Assembly: GCF_949987535.1 (NCBI RefSeq)
Contig: NC_080077.1
Span: forward strand, 37,528,561-37,592,560
Reading direction: 5' to 3'
Length of the DNA stretch: 64,000 bases
DNA from: Balaenoptera acutorostrata
Taxonomy: Eukaryota; Chordata; Mammalia; Artiodactyla; Balaenopteridae
The notes under the pieces were generated by a model, which was given only the letters and a program-made list of their open reading frames with translations, was not told the DNA's origin and searched no databases. A program made the position numbers and the translations under genes. Every line of letters begins with the position of its first letter. Position 1 is the first letter of the stretch. Positions 12,650 to 23,215 of the stretch are shown here, piece by piece.

Positions 12650-12905
12650 CTTTTTTTGTTCCAGTTTAATTGAGATGTAACTGACCTGTAACATTGTATT
12701 AGTTTAAGATGTAAAATGTAATAATTTGATGTACGCATAGATTGCAAAATGATTACCACAATAATATACGTTACTTCACATTGTTACAAATTTTTTCTTG
12801 AGTTAGGAACTTTTAAGATCTACTTTTGTAGCAACTTTCAAATATACAATACAGTATTGGTAACTGTGGTCACCATGATGTACATGACATCCTCAGGACA
12901 TGTTG
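12650..12905 (-). mobile_element. L1M 3'-UTR fragment (minus)
   Basis: The minus strand carries the older L1M 3' UTR. On the plus strand it shows 'ccagtttaattgagatgtaa', 'caaaatgattaccacaataa', 'caactttcaaatatacaata' and 'gtcaccatgatgtacatgac', in the order expected of a reversed L1MA/L1MB 3' end. Confidence 0.85.
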
Positions 12906-13589
12906 GCTTGGCTTTTAAGCAAGAATATACAGAGACTAATGTGTGGCTGTGTGTTGAGGGAACAATGTTAAAAGGTGGAAGGATAGATGGAAAGAGGCAC
13001 AAAGGCCGACAGAGTGCACTCCTAAATTTTTAAAATCAGAAGTTGCTCAAGTTGGAAAAGATCTTAGAAAACATCTTCTTTCTGCCTTGTCCTATTGCTG
13101 ATGCCAGAGAGTTGGATGAGCAGCCCACGGGCATACCCTAATGAATAACAGACGGGCCACCTGTCTAGTGACGCCTCATCTAGAATTCTCTCTACCCTCA
13201 AACAACCTGCTTTAACAGATAGATGATCCCCTAGGAGAGAAAATGAAGGCCTGAAGAAAAGACCCCAAGTTAAAATTAGTGCAAAATCATTTGAGTTAGT
13301 GACAACACTGACCTTTCGAAGGTCTTGGGGGTATGTACAAGTTTTAATTTATGATTTTAGGTCAGGCTGCTTTCAGTGTTTCAAGGTAAAGAGAAATTCT
13401 CTCACTGGTGAAGCAGCAAATATCACCAATACAAATATTATATCTGTTTTGGCAAAAAGATTGCCAAGTAAATATTTACATGTTTTGGTTCAGTTTTTCT
13501 TTGGGATTCTGTCCTAGTCACATTCTTAGCTGAAAAAGAGCTGACAAATGGATTATCAGGAGGCACCAATGTTCTTCCTCTCCCACAGA

Positions 13590-13643
13590 CAAGCATACAT
13601 TGGGAGTGTGGAGTCTTAACCACTGGACCACCAGGGAAGTCCC
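13590..13643 (-). mobile_element. CHR-1-type SINE head remnant (minus)
   Basis: About 50 bp of SINE head only: the reversed A-box region 'ccactggaccaccaggga' and the block just before it. Body and tail are missing, so this is either a deletion remnant or an old copy worn away on its left side. Confidence 0.75.
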
Positions 13644-13855
13644 TCCTAATTTGGTTCTTAAGGGGAAAAGAAAGCTCTAGCATTTACTTTACCATCTTCT
13701 ACAGTGTTCTCGGCCATCATGGCTCTATACTGCTCTGTAAAATTTGAAGACAGGGAGCAACCATAAGGTTACACATACTTCTTTCCAAATAACTAAAAAT
13801 CTGTCTCCAGTGTTCCCCACCCTCCTCTCTTCTCTGTAGCTCTATTCCCAAGCAC

Positions 13856-13924
13856 TACTCTCAGTTTTATTTATTTTATTTTATTTTTTAACATCTTTAT
13901 TAGAGTATAATACTCTCAGTTTTA
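13856..13924 (-). mobile_element. Ultra-short L1 insertion flanked by target-site duplication
   Basis: A 14-bp duplication tactctcagtttta flanks (13856-13869 and 13911-13924) a 41-bp insert. The insert read on the minus strand is about 24 nt of L1 3' terminus (ttatactctaataaagatg) followed by a degenerate A-rich tail. It is a complete retroposition event reduced by 5' truncation to the last bases of L1. Confidence 0.88.
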
Positions 13925-13959
13925 AATGGATGTTACATTAAATATTGAAAAACTGCAAA

Positions 13960-14010
13960 GATTGAGAGCGAAAGAGAGCGAGAGAGAGTGAGAGAGAGTG
14001 AGAGAGCGCG
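13960..14010. repeat. GA-rich purine tract
   Basis: An imperfect (GA)n tract with repeated gagagagagtga units and CpG steps near its right end. It abuts the target site of the CHR-1 SINE that follows. Confidence 0.85.
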
Positions 14011-14031
14011 TGAGCTCTGTAATAATCGCTT

Positions 14032-14406
14032 TGAGAGCTGCTATATTCTCTCTCTTTTTTAAAAATTTTATTTATTTATATTTTATTTTTGGCTGCTTTG
14101 GGTCTTCGCTGCTGAGCAGGGGCTTTTCTCTAGTTGAGGTGAGCAGGGGCTACTCTTCGTTGCAGTGTGCAGGCTTCTCATTGTGGTGGCTTCTCTTGTT
14201 GCGGAGCACGGGCTCTAGGCACGCGGGCTCAGTAGTTGTGGCTCGCGGGCTTTAGAGTGCAGGCTCAGTAGTTGTGGCGCACGGGCTTAGTTGCTCTGCG
14301 GCATGTGGGACCTTCCCGGACCAGGGATCGAACCCATGTTCCCTGCGTTGACAGGCGGACTCTTAACCACTGCGCCACCAGGTAAGTCTGAGAGCTGCTA
14401 CATTCT
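14032..14406 (-). mobile_element. CHR-1-type SINE with 18-bp target-site duplication
   Basis: The insert is 14050-14388 on the minus strand, beginning with a reversed A/T-rich tail and ending with the reversed tRNA-like head. Duplications tgagagctgctatattct (14032-14049) and a one-mismatch copy (14389-14406) bound it. Its body is longer than the CHR-2 copies and contains repeated 'ctcagtagttgtgg' units, placing it in the older CHR-1 group. Confidence 0.94.
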
Positions 14407-16006
14407 TATCTCTGGGGACCCCTGAAGAGTAGAACAACTTGCTTGTAACTTTATTTCTTTCCATAAAATGGAAGTTGCTTGTCAATGCCTTTCCTTCTCA
14501 GTCTATATACTCCTTGGCCCACAGGCCTGGCTACTGCTTCCCAGAGAACACTGACTCACATTTCCATTAGGCAAATCCAAGTGGACTTAGTGGGTTGCCT
14601 TTCAGCCACCTAATTGCTGCTTTGGGTGGCTGAGATCCCAGCCTTGGACCACAGTTTCTGAGCTCTCAGGAAAATTTGGCAGAGTTGAAAACTGTCTGAT
14701 AAAATGTCTCCTCACACTAATTCTAGCTCCTTCCGATGAATCCTAAACCTCAGTAACCATAATGAATTGAATTCACACACTGCAAAACCCCAACATGGTT
14801 CAATTCTGACTTTGGAGTATAATCATCTGAAGTTTAGATTCTAATCAGAGCTCTGGCCAGAAAGGAGCCTGCCAGCTTAGCCAAAGTAGTGGTATTTAGG
14901 GGCTCAAGGATCTGAGGATGGGAAGCTCATTTGGATACTGTAAAGCATATGCATTCCATTTAAGACCCTTCTCCTGAGACTGGCTCTGACTCCTGTGCAG
15001 AAGGAACATGAAACTAGCATACTCCTGTCAGCTGTATAAATATCATTTGGCAAAAGATATGAGCCAACATGCCAGCAATTAAAATACAGCCTTTCATCTC
15101 CATCATAGCCTCAGCTAGGCTGTCTGCCTATATCTGACCTCCTTTCTGGGCTTGTAGGCTTCGTTTAAGCCAATAGAATGCTGCGATGCAGCAGCATAGA
15201 AGATAAAGAGCAAGCTGACAAGAGGACTCCAGGAGAGCTCCCATAATAACTTCAGTGATGCAAAGATAAGCAGTGGGTTCTCTGCCTGCTGTAGGCATTG
15301 GAGCATTTCCCACGATTTTCGGCCGAAATTAAAAAACTCTATTTGAGATGCTATCTATTTAAGTCCAATTTTTCCATCCTCCCTGCTTTGACTGGTTCTC
15401 ATATGGGCCAGATTTCCCCTTGTTCCTGAACTGAGAAGGACTGGCCTCCCCAAGTCTTGTCCAAACAGAGGTGAGACACAACATTTATTTCTATTCAGCA
15501 CCTAGTGCAGAGATTACCAAGCTTTCTTGGTTCATGGTCCCCTTAGTGTCTTGGTAACTTTTCTTTATGACTTTTTTTTATGAAAAAAAAGCCCAGTTCC
15601 ATTTATTAAGTAGAAAGATCCAAACAGCTTAATAGTAGTAGGTTACTCAGTGACCAAAATGGACATGTCACCGTGTTAAAATACCTTGCAGCATCCTTCT
15701 GAGTTTGCTGTGGCAGCCTGGGGCTGTACTGTACACAAGGGGGAGTTTGACATAGTTACGTCCTGTCTAAACAATCTATCGGAGTACAGTAAACATGTTA
15801 TATAGCAAAGCAAGATGGTACGCTATAATAAGAAAGGTATTTTATTGGTTAAGATGTTTAATTGCAGAAAACACTCAACCTACTTTGAACAGAAAGGGTT
15901 TATTAAAGATTATTAGGTTGCATATGGAATTTCTAGATATGTCATGGAAGCAAAGTTGGATGTTATGCAGCCAAGAGAATTGTCCAGCCATACTGCAAAA
16001 CTGTTT
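14407..16006. other. Non-coding stretch, no family assigned
   Basis: I recognise no exon. The segment 15510-15700, with 'tttcttggttcatggtcccc', and the segment 15830-15930, with 'aacagaaagggtttattaaa', look like worn interspersed repeats, but I cannot name the families. Confidence 0.4.
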
Positions 16007-16376
16007 AGTGATATCATATGATATTTGTCTGACTTACTTCACTTAGTATGATAATCTCTAGGTCCATCCATGTTGCTGCAAATGGCATTATTTCATTCTT
16101 TTTGATGGCTGAGTAATATTGCATTGTATATATATACACCACATCTTCTTTATCCATTCATCTGTCGATGGACATTTAGGTTGCTTCCATGTCTTGGCTA
16201 TTGTAAATCGTGCTGCTATGAACACTGGGGTGCACGTAGTTTTTGAATTAGAATTTTCTCTGGATATATGCCCAGTAGTGGGATTGTTGGATCATATGGT
16301 AGTTCTATTTTTAGTTTTTTAAGGAACCTCCATACTGTTCTCCATAATGGCTGTACCAGTTTACATTCCCACCAAC
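16007..16376 (-). mobile_element. L1 ORF2 3'-end fragment (minus)
   Basis: The minus strand encodes the carboxy end of L1 ORF2. Typical blocks on the plus strand are 'ggctgagtaatattgcattg', 'gttgcttccatgtcttggct', 'atgcccagtagtgggattg' and 'ccaccaactata'. It stops abruptly where a TA/TG microsatellite starts. Confidence 0.88.

Positions 16377-16443
<67 letters not shown>
16374..16443. repeat. (TA)n(TG)n(TA)n microsatellite
   Basis: Three blocks in order: about 24 nt of TA, about 26 nt of TG, then about 20 nt of TA. The outer TA blocks can pair with each other. An open frame crossing it on the minus strand translates to alternating Ile/Tyr and Thr/His and is an artefact. Confidence 0.95.
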
Positions 16444-16449
16444 TTAAAT

Positions 16450-16520
16450 TGTTGAACTTTTCCATGAATTAGGGCAGTGCCTGGTATATAGTACAGTTCA
16501 ATATTTGTTGAATGAATGTA
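16450..16520 (+). repeat. L2 LINE 3'-terminal fragment (plus)
   Basis: Only the last 70 bp of L2: 'agggcagtgcctggtatata' and 'caatatttgttgaatgaatg'. Confidence 0.75.
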
Positions 16521-16774
16521 ATCAATCAATGGCAGATTCATAATGAGGACATACTGTAAAATAAAGAAATATCTAGTAAAGTGGTACATGATTTTTTACT
16601 TCCATATCTCTGGGTCCCCACCCTATCATTCAATCCATGAAAAATTTGCTAAGGAAATCATGAAAAGTATGTGTACCACATGAAACAATGTGTTCACCAG
16701 CACTAGATATAGAATAGCACGGTTTAGAGACCAAACAGGTGGCCAATTACACCTCCATACACTTTGTTAACCAT

Positions 16775-17000
16775 TGACAGTTTATATGGCATTTTCACAT
16801 TCATCTTCTAACCATATCCTCACAACACTAAAAATCAGCTGGGCATATTATCCTCATTTTAAACATGAGGAAAATGAAGTTTAGTGAAATAAAGTTACTT
16901 CACTTGGTCACACGGCAAGAAGGTGGCAAGTGAGGAGCTCAAAAGCATCTGAGAAACTCTCAAATTCTTGGCCTTTTCCCATCACACCAGGCACATGGAC
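16775..17000 (-). repeat. MIR SINE (minus)
   Basis: Reversed MIR: 'atatcctcacaacac', 'cattttaaacatgaggaaaa', 'cttggtcacacggcaag', 'aggtggcaagtgaggagctc'. Confidence 0.8.
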
Positions 17001-17063
17001 CCTAAATGCATTGTAAAAATGGAGCTCATTACCTACACCCTCTCTCTTTTTCTCATAGTTGAA

Positions 17064-17107
17064 CAGCTGCACCAAAATAACCAGTAACTTTTGGGTTGGT
17101 GCAGCTG
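17064..17107. repeat. Perfect 12-bp inverted repeat, 20-nt loop
   Basis: Arms cagctgcaccaa (17064-17075) and ttggtgcagctg (17096-17107) are exact reverse complements. The loop holds 'aaccagtaacttttggg'. The right arm resembles mariner/MADE-type terminal sequence, so a worn MITE is one explanation; a chance hairpin is another. Confidence 0.7.
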
Positions 17108-18708
17108 CTGAATTCAAGAGAAAATGATCTGGAATTTGTAGCGTGTGCTTGGTGTGGAAGCACCTTCTAGTCAGTGTCTGATGTGTAAAATTGCCCAGTG
17201 TTTGGATTAAATGTTTGGATTCAGAACACAACGTTGTTCAGACTGATTGAAGGATACATTCTGCTGGTGGAAAGAAATCTGGTGGCGTGTGAACATGGAT
17301 GAGGACTTTGAGGAAGTTTCTTTATCAACAGGTGCAACACTGATGTCTTATGTTTAAACGATTTGTGTGCATTTCTTGAGAAAGGGCGTCATTTGGAGGA
17401 TCCAGGGGAGATTTCCTTTCCTTAATGCAGCTGTGATCTTGGTTAGATGGAAGGACAATCCTTCTGATGAGCGTCAAGGAAGACCTCCTGGACAGGTTTC
17501 CCAGAGTATTTGTAGCTCTCCAGCCCCTGAGAGAGAGAAAAGACGGGAGTGAGGGTCCTCCAGCCCAGCCCTACAGACACAAGCCTGGAGACAGCAAAGT
17601 ACTGTTATTGTGAAGACTGGAGACTGAAGTCTAAAGGCTTAGAAGTCAGTGTTTCTGGGAAAGTTATTTCCCCTGATTCCAGTTGCCTGGCACCTGAGAA
17701 CAACTGAGAGAGACAGATGGGCTTCATTTGGAAAATGAGAGACTGAGAGATGACAAAGGTATCAAAAGTATAATTAGGCAGTGTTTAATTGTTCCTACAA
17801 TAGACAGTTCAAATAATAACATATATTCTATAAAAAGTAGAAAACAGGGAACTTTTAACATAACATAATATAATTCAGTGGCATAGATACATTGATATTT
17901 ATAAAAGAAATTACCAGCACAATGTTGGTAATGAGAGGGGCCCTATATCCTCTGGACCTTGCACACATAACATTAATGGAAGATTTAGGCAATTATCTGC
18001 ACAACTGAAAATTTTCTACGTCACCTCAGTTACTGGAGCTCTCAGGTGGAAGGTTTCTGAACCTAGATGATCACCATAATCTGCAGGGCTCTTTTTACTT
18101 TGTGTGGGTAAATATAACCATATGACAGTGTGTTTGTCCTCCTGGCAAAAAAAAACACCACTTTTGGTTCAAGTTCCTCTCACCTGAATGGCTTTTTTTC
18201 CAAAATAAAGATGCTCACATTTTACCCCTAGAGATTCTGATTCAGTAGAGTTGGATGAGGCTGTAGAAATCTAAGTTGGAAGCAGCTTGCAGGGTAATTT
18301 TGATTTTCAGCTAACTTTGGGATGCACAAAACCACAGTCCTTTTCCTGGGCTGTGGTATGTAGTGGGCTGTTTAAACAAACTCCAGTTTTCATTTGCTTT
18401 CTTATTATTTTCCTAGCTGTGCTGATCACCAAAAAATTCCACTTATTTGAAAGGTCCAGTTTACTGGATTTCTCTGTGTTAACACAGTTCTGTACTTTCC
18501 ACTGGATTTTCCCCCCCTCGGAGTGTGAGAATTTGACATGGAATTGTCTATGCAGACTCCAGCCGCTAACATCTGCAGCTTCAGCGTATCATGCCTCTAG
18601 TCTTATGAGAGGACACATCACAGCCTCATATTTTTTCTAAACCTTAAAAAAATGTTACCTGCATTTTCATGATTTTTCCTTTTTCAGTTTGATATTTCTA
18701 TTGCCATT
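17108..18708. other. Non-coding stretch, nothing firmly recognised
   Basis: No exon. A segment at 18205-18275 with 'gagattctgattcagtagag' is weakly like the middle of MER5-type hAT elements. Frames at 17367-17552 and 18287-18640 show no domain. Confidence 0.4.
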
Positions 18709-18924
18709 AAGAATAGAAAGGGGGCAGGGATAAATTAGGAGTATGGGATTAACAGATACACACTACTATATATATAGTATATATATATATATATATATTA
18801 TAATGGAACCTATAATGAAAAAGAATCTGAAAAAGCATACATATGTATCAGTTTGCTGTACACCTGAAACTCACACAACATTGTAAATCAACTATACTTC
18901 AATTAAAAAAAAAGAATAGAAAGG
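18709..18924 (+). mobile_element. 5'-truncated L1 3'-UTR insertion with 13-bp duplication
   Basis: Duplications aagaatagaaagg (18709-18721 and 18912-18924) flank a 190-bp insert. It begins in the L1 3' UTR ('gataaattaggagtatggga'), carries an internal (TA)n run at 18763-18800, and ends 'ttgtaaatcaactatacttc' plus A tail. This is a different 3'-UTR type from the large L1 at 33.7-38.5 kb. Confidence 0.93.
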
Positions 18925-19775
18925 CTGTGTCCTCCATGAAAAGAAAAAAATAAATAAAAGAAAGGGTACATTGATGTGTCTCCTGAGAAAATAGCAGATC
19001 ATGAACAAGGGCAACTTTGAGTGGGATTTCAGTCTTACCCAAAAACAACAACTCTCTTTACTCAGCAAAGAGCACGATGTTCAACCTTTTCACGGAAGGA
19101 TTTAGTATCCTTTTCAAAGCAATATATCAAAAACCACACACAATGGAAACATTCCCTCTCACTCGGGCATCAAAGAAGAGGGAACTTGCACACAGCCTTT
19201 CTCAAATGAAATCTTTTCATTTGCAGCCTCAGATATGTTCTCTGGGGATCATTGACTTAAAACCATGAAGAAGAGGATGAGGGGCCATCATGCCATTTCC
19301 ATTAAAAGCAGTTGTAGAGGCCATTTTCCCATTTTCTTTCTCTTCTTCCTTATTTTGCAGTAATTCTTGCATTCCAATAAAATGAGGCTTCCTACAATAG
19401 GCCAGACAACACTGTTCTTCCTTAGCCCTAATGCCAGTTGCTTTTCAAGTGGGTGGTGGGATAACTAAGAACATTTGTTATTGGGTCAGAGTCTCTTCAA
19501 GACTTTTTAAAATAAAGTATTCTGCTCTTTCTTTTTGTGGGGATTTTTTTCTCTATAAAATTTAATTTAATTTCTTTTGGGAGAGGACCAGTGGTCAGTT
19601 AAAAGTCACATCACTCCATCTACACAACCAAAGTGAAACAGGAATAGAGACTTTTCCATTTAACACAGAGTTCTGTTTGGTTGACCTTATCCTGTGTACT
19701 AGGAAATGCACAGGGAAGTGTAGCGATATAAATATTTGTATCTATTTTGTTGTTGTTCGCCACAACTCGTACCAG
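18925..19775. other. Non-coding stretch, nothing recognised
   Basis: No repeat or exon identified between an L1 insertion and an LTR. Confidence 0.4.
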
Positions 19776-20292
19776 GCTGTGGCACGCGGACTTCTAAAAT
19801 AACTCCCAATGATCCGTGCCTCCTCGTATTCATGCCCTTGGGTAACACCCTCGCCTCTTGTGTGAGCTGAACCAAATGAGTAGACATGGCAAAAGTGATG
19901 GCTTGTCACTTCCACAATTAGGTTACAAAGGACTGTGACTTCCTTTTTGCCAGCCCTCTCTGTCATGGGCACATTCTGTTGTTATGTTGTGAGATGCTCT
20001 ACGGAGAGGCCTACAGGGCAAAGAATGAATGGAGACCTCCGGCCAGTAGCTCAGGAGGAACGGACTCTAGCCAATAATCGGCAAGGAACTGAATCCTGCC
20101 ATCAATCCCAGGAGTGAGCTGGATACAGATCCTTCCTAGTTGAGCCTTGAGATGACTGTAGCCTTGTGAGAGAGCCAGAGGACCCAGTAAAGCCCTGCCT
20201 GGGTTCTTGACCCATAGAAACTGCATGATAATAAATGTGTCAAGCTGTTGTTTCGAGATAATTTGTTACAGACCAATAGATAACTAATATAC
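19776..20292 (+). mobile_element. MLT1-type LTR (plus), near full length
   Basis: Blocks match an MLT1-group LTR from start to end: 'gcggacttctaaaataactc', 'gcaaaagtgatggcttgtca', 'gaggaacggactctagcc', 'agcctgagatgactg'-like text near 20145, and the closing 'taataaatgtgtcaagctg' to 'gataactaatat'. No internal ERV adjoins it. Confidence 0.85.
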
Positions 20293-20299
20293 ATGCAAT

Positions 20300-20849
20300 G
20301 TTTTTGTAAATGCTATCTTTGAATGTATACATACAGAAAAATATGTAAATCATAAGGGCACAGTTCAATGAATTTTTATAAAGGGAACACACACATATAA
20401 TTACCATCCAAATAATAAAGTAGAACATTGCCAGTGTCTCAGAAGCCTCTCTGTACCCCTCAGATCATTAATCCCCTTCCTGAGATAATCATTGTTTTGA
20501 TTTCTATGATTATAGATTAATTTGCTTGTTCTTGGGTTTTATGTGTTGGGAATCAAGCATTATATATACTCTTTCGTACCTGCCTTTTTTTTCTCTAACC
20601 ATTATGTTTTTGATGGTCATCCCTGTTGCTTCAAGTAGCAGCATTTCATTTATATTTATTGCCATATATCACAACTTTTAAAAGCCATTCTACTATAGGT
20701 GGACAGTTGGGTTTTGGTTTTTATTTTTGTTTTCTCACTATTTATTAGAAATAATGTTGCTATGAACATTCTTATCCATGTCTTTTGATACATATATATA
20801 TTTTTTAATTTTTTTTTTTAATGCTATTCTTGTCTGCTTACATTCTTTT

Positions 20850-20852
<3 letters not shown>
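20300..20852 (-). mobile_element. Old L1M fragment (minus), left part
   Basis: The minus strand carries an L1MC/L1MD-type 3' region. On the plus strand it shows 'ttatatttattgccatatat', 'cattctactataggtggaca' and 'aaataatgttgctatgaaca'. It continues at 21161 beyond a SINE and microsatellite. Confidence 0.75.
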
Positions 20853-20881
<29 letters not shown>

Positions 20882-20898
20882 TGTATGTATGTATGTAT
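20853..20898. repeat. (ATGT)n microsatellite at a SINE tail
   Basis: About eleven units of ATGT directly touch the tail end of the CHR-2 SINE at 20899. In SINE orientation it reads (CATA)n in the place where other copies have (AAAT)n, so it most likely grew from the SINE tail. Confidence 0.93.
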
Positions 20899-21160
20899 GG
20901 CTTTGTTGGGTCTTCATTTCTGTGCGAGGGCTTTCTCTAGTTGCGGCGAGCGGGGGCCACTCTTCATCGCGGTGCACGGGCCTCTCACTGCCGCGGCCTC
21001 TCGTTGCGGAGCACAGGCTCCAAGACGCACAGGCTCAGTAATTGTGGCTCACGGGCCGAGTTGCTCCGCGGCATGTGGGATCTTCCCAGACCAGGGCTCG
21101 AACCCGCGTCCCCTGCATTGGCAGGCAGATTCTCAACCACTGCGCCACCAGGGAAGCCCT
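20899..21160 (-). mobile_element. CHR-2-type SINE (minus), intact B box
   Basis: A full head and body in reverse orientation. The reversed B box ggctcgaac (near 21097-21105) and the head 'ccactgcgccaccaggga' are intact. Its antisense strand is open in all three plus-strand frames, giving frames up to 148 codons when joined to flanking L1 sequence. It sits inside an old L1M fragment. Confidence 0.93.
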
Positions 21161-21640
21161 ATATATTTTTTTATACATATATTTTGCATTACAGTTGGGA
21201 AAGGAATTTGTAGATCAATGGATGTGTATTTTCTCTGCTCTAGTAGATACTACTTAATCATTTTCCAAGGTGGATGTACCAATTACAATAATATAAGCAG
21301 TGTATGAAAGTTTGAACCCCTCTCATCCTTATCCATGTGTGGTATTCTCAAGTTTATTTTGAATTTTAGGCAGTCTTGAGGATATACAATAGAATCTCAT
21401 TATAGCTTAGTTGGTATTTTTCTAAAAATTAATGATGTTAAGCACTTTTTGTATATTTATTGACTTTTGAATATTTTCATTCATAAAATATTAAGATACA
21501 TTTGTATCCTTCTTTAGTAAAATTTTTATCCTCTTTAAAGTAATATCAAGATATATTTTTTAGAAATATGGATATTCAGTTTACCCAGCACCATTTGTTG
21601 AAAGATTGTTATTCCTACTTCATTGCAGTGGCATTGTATG
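21161..21640 (-). mobile_element. Old L1M fragment (minus), right part
   Basis: Continues the L1M of 20300-20852: 'tggatgtaccaattacaata', 'agcagtgtatgaaagtttga', 'attaatgatgttaagcactt'. The two parts bracket the SINE and fix the order of insertion. Confidence 0.75.
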
Positions 21641-21735
21641 TGTTTCCTAAGGCTGCCCTAACAAAATACCATAACTGTTTGGCTTTTAACAACAGAAACT
21701 TATTGTCTCACAGTTCTGGAGGCTACAAGTCCATA
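21641..21735 (-). repeat. MLT1 LTR end fragment (minus)
   Basis: About 95 bp of reversed MLT1: 'aaggctgccctaacaaaata' and 'cttattgtctcacagttctg'. It stops at the start of a MIR. Confidence 0.8.
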
Positions 21736-21890
21736 TAATTGCCATTATACAGATGAGAACACTGAGGCTCAAAGAAAAGGTAAAGCTTGTCCATGTTTCA
21801 CAGCTGCTAAGTGCAAGTTAGGATTCCATCTAAGGAAGTATGTCACCCAAGTTCATGCCCTTGACTGCTACACCAAACTGCCTCCTGGCA
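21736..21890 (-). repeat. MIR SINE fragment (minus)
   Basis: Reversed MIR core: 'attatacagatgagaacact', 'gaggctcaaagaaaagg', 'catgcccttgactgctacac'. It directly abuts a truncated MLT1 piece. Confidence 0.8.
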
Positions 21891-23074
21891 AAATCAGAGC
21901 AGAAATAACTCTTGGGATTGAGATACAGCACAGGCAAGGGAGAAAATGACATCCCAAATTTGATCATAGAAAAAGTAAATAGAGTGCTTAGAAACAGAGT
22001 GCAAAGAAATGTGCTTTGGCAAGGCAAAGTGGGTACAAAATTATGAGTTTGATACAGGACAAGGAGGAAAAGGGCAATACAGAGGACAGGACACATTAAA
22101 TAAACTATGAGTAAGTATATGGTGCATACGGCTTGGGAGAGAGCATTCTTCGGCATGTGGTTTGCACAGTCCTAATGTGGGGGGCACAGCTGTCAGCAGC
22201 GGGGTAAGAAGAGCCAGAGGCTGTTTAATGCTGAGTCCTGGCAGGTCCTTAAGGTCAGGAGATTCTGACCACGATGGTGGTAGTGAAGATTTGGTTGATA
22301 ATTGCTAGGTTTGAAAGATAAGTATCAAGAAGGCAAAGATGTGGTCAGGATGGTCCACAGGGGTCCCAGCAAAGCAGTGGGAATCTGAAAACTGGAACTG
22401 AAGAAGCGGGGATAAACTCTGTTAACTCTGGGCTGTAATTACCAAACCACTTCCCAGCCTTTCTCAAAACACAGAGATATATATTTAATAAGTGTGTTGG
22501 GGAGTTTACAAAAGGCATTTTGTTTGTGATAAGTGACATTAGGCAGTTTCCCTGTCAGCAAATAGGACTGCCATTTCTATTCCTGTGTTGCTACATGTAA
22601 ATAAATTGCTCCTTTTATGTAACCCAGTTTGAGATTCCTATAAACGCTGGGGATAAAGAGCTTGTTTTTTGGTTTTCTTCAGACAAACCACATGAAGAAC
22701 CCAGGCACCAGAGTGGCATCTGGGCCCCTCCCCCATCCGGGAAATGCAGAACTGAAAACGACTTGTAATAAAAGGATTAATGAAGGAACGCATACATCTC
22801 TGCCAATTAGCCTTTCTCAAAAAGGCAGAGTAGAAAGGACCCTCCTCCTCTTTAGTAAAGCACTCCAACATTTAGCATCCTTTATCGTTAGAAATGCCCA
22901 AATCTAAATCTTTTTTTTTGTTAAAATTGAAGCTTTCCCCCCTGTTCTCAGGGGAAACAAACAGGTTGCATGTCCAAATTTGTCTTCTCCTTTAATCTCA
23001 CTCATATTCTCTTCCTTCATAGCCCACAGCATGGTTTGCAACCATATACTTATACATGTATTTATTTGTTTACT
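21891..23074. other. Non-coding stretch, nothing firmly recognised
   Basis: No exon. Frames on both strands between 22638 and 22907 overlap each other and show no domain. Confidence 0.4.
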
Positions 23075-23215
23075 GCCTCTCTCTGTCCTCATTTACGGTT
23101 TAGTACCCCAAGGGCAAGGAGCATGTCTGCTTTGCTCACCACTGCAGGCCGGGAGCACAGTTCTGTGCCTACTCCGTAGTGGGCTGTCAACAGATATTTG
23201 TTCAATATATAAATG
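23075..23215 (+). repeat. L2 LINE 3' end (plus)
   Basis: L2 terminal blocks: 'aagggcaaggagcatgtctg', 'gctcaccactgcag', 'caacagatatttgttcaata'. Confidence 0.75.

Noticed and set aside
16311..16589. Minus-strand frame of 92 codons
   Set aside because: Crosses the TA/TG/TA microsatellite and an L1 fragment.
20861..21307. Plus-strand frame of 148 codons
   Set aside because: It covers the antisense of a CHR-2 SINE and runs into a microsatellite and old L1. The same frame appears at every copy of the SINE, so it is not a gene.
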